The notes under the pieces were generated by a model. The model did not search any database and had not been told where the DNA came from. It worked only from the letters and a program-made list of their open reading frames with translations. Both the position numbers and the translations under genes were made by a program. Positions 5,366-7,841 of a stretch of 7,841 nt of DNA are shown here, in pieces. The stretch's first letter is position 1. Each line of letters starts with the position of its first letter. The DNA lies in the NCBI GenBank assembly GCA_025360985.1, contig JANYBA010000068.1:1-7841 (forward strand), read 5' to 3'. Source of the DNA: Gammaproteobacteria bacterium. GTDB taxonomy: Bacteria > Pseudomonadota > Gammaproteobacteria > Xanthomonadales > Xanthomonadaceae.

Positions 5366-6475
5366 TCACAGTCGTGGCCGCTTCGGTGGCGGTGGCGGTG
5401 GCGGCGCCTGCGCAGGCTCGGCGGACGGCTTGGATTCAGTTTCGTCACCCGTGCTCAATACCGTCAGCGCCTTGCCGGTGGTCTCGGGCAGGACGGCGGC
5501 ATCGGTGAGGACGAGCGTCGTGCCGGGCGTCAGTTGGTCGTAGACGCGCGCGGCGAATTCCGGCGCCACCGACACGCGCTTGACCGCCTCGGGATCGAGC
5601 ATCGCCCCCGGCCGCGCCGCGTAGCCCGGCAGCGGGATGGATTGCCAAAGCAAGCCGGGGCGACCCGGGACGACCGGGCTCGGCGCGCCGGTGGTGCCGG
5701 ACAGCAAGACGTAGGCTTGCGTGCCGAACGGCGCGTCGCCGGAGACGCCGATCCGCGCCCGGCCGATCTCGACGCCGTTACGCAGCACCAGGGCCAGCTT
5801 GCTGGCCGTGCTGACCAACACGGTGAGCGGCCCGGTCGGCGATTTCTCCGGCGCCCAGCGAAACGTCTCGAACAGCGACAGCCGCGCCGGCGCCGGCGGC
5901 GACGGCTCGCCCTTGCCCGGCACGCTCGGCGCGAACAGGCCCGGATGCGCCAGTTCGGCATTCTGTCGCGCCTGCGCCGCCACCACCACGGTCATGCCGA
6001 AGTTGGTGACCGCGTAGAGCAGGCGGGCGAATTCGTAGGGCATGCGCACGCAGCCGTGCGAGGCCGGATAGCCTGGAAGATGACCGGCGTGCAGGGCCAC
6101 GCCATCCCAGGTGAGCCGCTGCATGTACGGCATCGGCGCGCTGTCGTAGCGCGTGGAGTGGTGCTCGACCTGCTTTTGCAGGATGGTGAACACGCCCGTC
6201 GGCGTCTCCTTGCCTTTCTTGCCGGTGCTGACCGTGCTCACGCCGATGCGCAAGCCATTCCGGTACACGTAGGCGAGCTGTTCGTCGAGGCTGACCACCA
6301 TCACCAGCGGGCCATCTGGCGCGATCCCGGGCGCCCAGATGAACTCGCCCGGTTGCAGCGCGGTTGGTGGCGTGTCGATCGGCGCTGAAACGGCCGCGTC
6401 CTTGGCCACGGCCAAGGCGACGAAGGCCGCCAATGCTGCGACCAGCAGCGTCCGCAGGAGTCCTGACGACGTCAT
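5366..6475 (-). CDS. Secreted L,D-transpeptidase with active plus degenerate YkuD domains
   Basis: Periplasmic peptidoglycan L,D-transpeptidase (YkuD type). The 369-residue protein has a signal peptide or N-terminal anchor (residues about 6-24, LLRTLLVAALAAFVALAVA), then a complete YkuD domain (about 45-167): TPTGVFTI (91-98), His129 in ALHAGH, and the catalytic motif SHGCVRMP with Cys142, the only cysteine in the protein. After a Pro-rich linker (185-197) a second region (about 205-325) retraces the first: FRWAP, GPL, LRNGVEIG and PFG mirror FIWAP, GPL, YRNGLRIG and PTG at an offset of 160, falling to 157 residues, and PEFAARVY mirrors PYEFARLLY, but the SHGC motif is gone. The tail is PPPPPPPKRPRL. 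Start ATG 6475 overlaps the rlmI TGA by 4 bp (ATGA), implying translational coupling; no strong Shine-Dalgarno precedes it. The YkuD_2-type transpeptidase gene follows. Enzyme call is firm; the role of the second domain is inferred. Confidence 0.92.
   Translation of the reverse strand: MTSSGLLRTLLVAALAAFVALAVAKDAAVSAPIDTPPTALQPGEFIWAPGIAPDGPLVMVVSLDEQLAYVYRNGLRIGVSTVSTGKKGKETPTGVFTILQKQVEHHSTRYDSAPMPYMQRLTWDGVALHAGHLPGYPASHGCVRMPYEFARLLYAVTNFGMTVVVAAQARQNAELAHPGLFAPSVPGKGEPSPPAPARLSLFETFRWAPEKSPTGPLTVLVSTASKLALVLRNGVEIGRARIGVSGDAPFGTQAYVLLSGTTGAPSPVVPGRPGLLWQSIPLPGYAARPGAMLDPEAVKRVSVAPEFAARVYDQLTPGTTLVLTDAAVLPETTGKALTVLSTGDETESKPSAEPAQAPPPPPPPKRPRL
5385..5405 (-). repeat. Hexanucleotide repeat encoding a poly-proline tract
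   Basis: Three perfect copies of GGTGGC (5385-5402) plus GGC; on the coding strand these are alternating CCA and CCG codons for the seven prolines near the C-terminus of the tandem-domain transpeptidase. Gain or loss of one unit changes the tract by two prolines without shifting frame, so length variation between strains is plausible. Confidence 0.7.
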
Positions 6476-7644
6476 TCGACCCGGCAGAACACCGCCTTCA
6501 GGTAGCGGCTTTCCTTCACGTGGGCCATGAACGGATGGTCGCCGCCAGCGCCGGCAACTTTCAGGATCTGCACCGAGCGACCGGCAAAATAGGCGGCGCG
6601 CCGGATCATGTCGAGGAATTCCTCCTCGCTCACCAGGCCGGTGCAGGAACAGGTGAGCAGGATGCCGCCGGGGCGCGTCACTTGCATCGCCAGCTTGTTC
6701 ATGTCGTTGTATTTCTTCAGCGCCGAGATCACCTGCTCGCGGTCGCGGGTCAGCTTGGCCGGATCGAGGATCACCACGTCGAACAATTCGCCGCGCTCCT
6801 GCGCATCGCGCAGCCACGGGAACAGGTCGGCCTGCACGAATTTCACTTTTGCATTGTTTAGCCGCGCGTTCTTTTCGGCGATCGCGAGGATCTCTTCGTC
6901 GAGGTCGATGCCGACCACTTCGTCGGCGCCACCACGCGCCTTGGCGTAAATGGCGAAGCCGCCGGAGTTGCAGCAGATATCCAGCACGCGCTTGCCGGCG
7001 GTGAATCGCGCCAGGAATTCGCGGTTGTCGCGCTGGTCGGCGAAGAACCCGGTCTTGTGGCCGCTGCCCGGGCTGGCGCGGAACTTCAATCCGTATTCGG
7101 TGATGATGCTCGGCGCCGGCGCGTCCGGTGCGCGGAAGTCGAAACTCTCCTGCTTCTGCACGTGTTCTTCGGCGAAGGAATAGAACCGGCAACCCGGGAA
7201 TTCGCTGCGCAAGGCGGCGTAGATCCATTCGCGGTAGCGGAACGCGCCGGCGGAAAAGAATTCGACCACCAGCAGGTCGCCGTAGCGATCAATGACCAGG
7301 CCGGACAGGCCGTCGCCTTCGGAATGCACGACCCGCCAGGCGTCGCTGACCTCGTCGAGCCGGAGCAGGTCGCGGCGCAACGCGACCGCGTCATGGATCT
7401 TGCGCGCGAAAAAAGCTTCGTCGACCGCCTCTTCCGGATCTTCGGTCAGCACCCGCACGGCGATGCGCGAGTGGCCGTTGTAGAAACCGCGCGCAACCCA
7501 GGCGCCGGTATTGTCGACAATGTCGACGATGGTGCCGGGCTTGGGCTTGGCCACCGGTTTTTCCACCATCTTCTGGAAAATCCACGGATGGCGGGAACGG
7601 CGCTCGATCTTCAGCGTCACGACGGGCAAGGCAGGCGAGTTCAT
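6472..7644 (-). CDS. rlmI: 23S rRNA cytosine-C5 methyltransferase, RlmI family
   Basis: SAM-dependent methyltransferase of the RlmI family (COG1092 type), which in E. coli makes m5C1962 of 23S rRNA. From ATG 7644 it has 390 residues, close to E. coli RlmI (396). Order: N-terminal PUA-like RNA-binding domain (about 1-75, with RRSRHPWIF at 15-23), a central segment (WRVVHSEGDGLSGLVIDRYGD, starting at 103), then a Rossmann methyltransferase: GHKTGFFADQRDNR (195-208), SAM motif I RVLDICCNSGGF (219-230), acidic IDLDEE (246-251), motif IV LDPAKL (293-298) and SCTG with candidate catalytic Cys334. It ends DHPFMAHVKESRYLKAVFCRV, as in E. coli. Motif IV is DPAK where E. coli has DPPK. An upstream in-frame GTG (7743) adds 33 residues unlike the family, so ATG 7644 is preferred. 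There is no Shine-Dalgarno; a -10-like TACAAT sits 6 nt upstream. The stop overlaps the next gene's start. Confidence 0.9.
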   Translation of the reverse strand: MNSPALPVVTLKIERRSRHPWIFQKMVEKPVAKPKPGTIVDIVDNTGAWVARGFYNGHSRIAVRVLTEDPEEAVDEAFFARKIHDAVALRRDLLRLDEVSDAWRVVHSEGDGLSGLVIDRYGDLLVVEFFSAGAFRYREWIYAALRSEFPGCRFYSFAEEHVQKQESFDFRAPDAPAPSIITEYGLKFRASPGSGHKTGFFADQRDNREFLARFTAGKRVLDICCNSGGFAIYAKARGGADEVVGIDLDEEILAIAEKNARLNNAKVKFVQADLFPWLRDAQERGELFDVVILDPAKLTRDREQVISALKKYNDMNKLAMQVTRPGGILLTCSCTGLVSEEEFLDMIRRAAYFAGRSVQILKVAGAGGDHPFMAHVKESRYLKAVFCRVE

Positions 7645-7650
7645 GTTCGT

Positions 7651-7656
7651 ATTGTA
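7651..7656 (-). promoter_or_regulatory. Candidate -10 element (TACAAT) of rlmI, probable leaderless start
   Basis: Minus-strand TACAAT (5 of 6 to TATAAT) ends exactly 6 nt before the rlmI ATG. Transcription would begin at or next to the start codon. The 17-bp-upstream position reads GGCCCT, a poor -35, and no Shine-Dalgarno lies in ACGAAC between the two. The AT-rich island stands out in the GC-rich surroundings. Confidence 0.45.
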
Positions 7657-7681
7657 CGGGCCCGACAGGTGGCAGGGCCCG
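7657..7681. promoter_or_regulatory. Perfect dyad abutting the rlmI -10, candidate operator
   Basis: CGGGCCC (7657-7663) and GGGCCCG (7675-7681) are exact reverse complements separated by 11 bp, with centres 18 bp apart. The dyad directly adjoins the TACAAT hexamer and covers the spacer and -35 region, where a dimeric regulator would act. Each half contains the palindrome GGGCCC, so the arms are also direct repeats. No regulator is identified; chance occurrence in GC-rich DNA is possible. Confidence 0.3.
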
Positions 7682-7778
7682 GCTCTTCCGCGCCCGATAC
7701 CGCTCCAGTCGACGGGCGCTGCCTCCCGTTGGCCCGTTCGCACTTGCCTTGCGCAATCAAAGCCCCAACCTAGGCGTC

Positions 7779-7841
7779 ATGGCTCCAACCGACCCCGACC
7801 TTGTCAACGCCCCGAGCGTGCTCCAGCGCTTCCGGCGCGCC
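7779..7841 (+). CDS. Possible start of a divergent gene, 3' end off the window
   Basis: ATG 7779 opens a frame that stays open for 21 codons to the right edge (MAPTDPDLVNAPSVLQRFRR and one more residue). AGG lies 4 nt upstream as a weak Shine-Dalgarno, and the frame points away from rlmI across a 134-bp gap, as a divergent gene would. The fragment is too short to assign a family; the N-terminus has no signal peptide. The in-frame TTG at 7749 is an alternative start. Confidence 0.5.
   Translation, partial: MAPTDPDLVNAPSVLQRFRRA

Noticed and set aside
4586..6388. A 600-codon open frame on the + strand, antisense to both transpeptidase genes
   Set aside because: Low-complexity Arg/Gly/His-rich translation with no recognisable motif; a shadow of two well-supported minus-strand genes.
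6476..7228. Extension of the tandem-domain transpeptidase frame upstream to 7228
   Set aside because: It overlaps rlmI in another frame and is Arg-rich nonsense; ATG 6475 gives a proper signal peptide.
7712..7740. Short repeats (ACGGG...CCCGT dyad and CCCGTT direct repeat) in the divergent gap
   Set aside because: Five- and six-base matches are expected by chance in this composition and do not align with a promoter.
1..7841. CRISPR arrays, tRNA genes, insertion sequences, phage or defence genes
   Set aside because: No spaced direct repeats, cloverleaf sequence, transposase or integrase motif, or target-site duplication seen on either strand.

Overview
The window is high-GC proteobacterial chromosomal DNA. 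The gene set and protein flavour (fused indolepyruvate oxidoreductase, short type IA FolE, Tet-like MFS pump, several periplasmic L,D-transpeptidases, RlmI) suggest a gammaproteobacterium of the Lysobacteraceae/Xanthomonadaceae/Rhodanobacteraceae group. That placement is an inference from protein style, not a search result. I see no mobile elements, tRNA or rRNA genes, CRISPR arrays or phage genes. It reads as ordinary, densely packed core/accessory chromosome.

Layout. At the left edge, on the + strand, is the C-terminal end of a fused 2-oxoacid (indolepyruvate) ferredoxin oxidoreductase, ending at 647. It converges, across a 29-bp gap with no recognisable terminator, on a run of seven minus-strand genes filling 677-7644. 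In their own transcription order (right to left) these are: rlmI (23S rRNA cytosine methyltransferase); a secreted L,D-transpeptidase with a second, degenerate copy of its catalytic domain, whose start overlaps the rlmI stop by 4 bp (ATGA); a second secreted L,D-transpeptidase of a different family (YkuD_2 type); an exported TPR protein ending in a coiled coil; a TetA-like MFS transporter; folE (GTP cyclohydrolase I); and a 198-residue protein of unknown function. A possible + strand gene starts divergently from rlmI at 7779 and runs off the right edge.

How they fit together. The two adjacent L,D-transpeptidases form a cell-wall (peptidoglycan cross-linking or remodelling) pair. The 4-bp overlap couples at least the first of them to rlmI translation. 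The remaining genes lie 32-65 bp apart on one strand and could be partly co-transcribed, but share no obvious pathway: folE makes dihydroneopterin triphosphate for folate/pterin synthesis, while the MFS and TPR proteins are an inner-membrane exporter and a periplasmic scaffold or sensor remnant.

Most worth a second look: (1) the internal duplication in the 369-residue L,D-transpeptidase, where the second copy has lost the SHGC catalytic motif; (2) -10-like hexamers exactly 6 nt before the start codons of rlmI and the unknown protein, with no Shine-Dalgarno, suggesting leaderless mRNAs; (3) a perfect dyad abutting the rlmI -10; (4) a TPR protein that looks like the sensor half of a larger signalling protein without its output domain. 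I found no convincing new multi-gene system.
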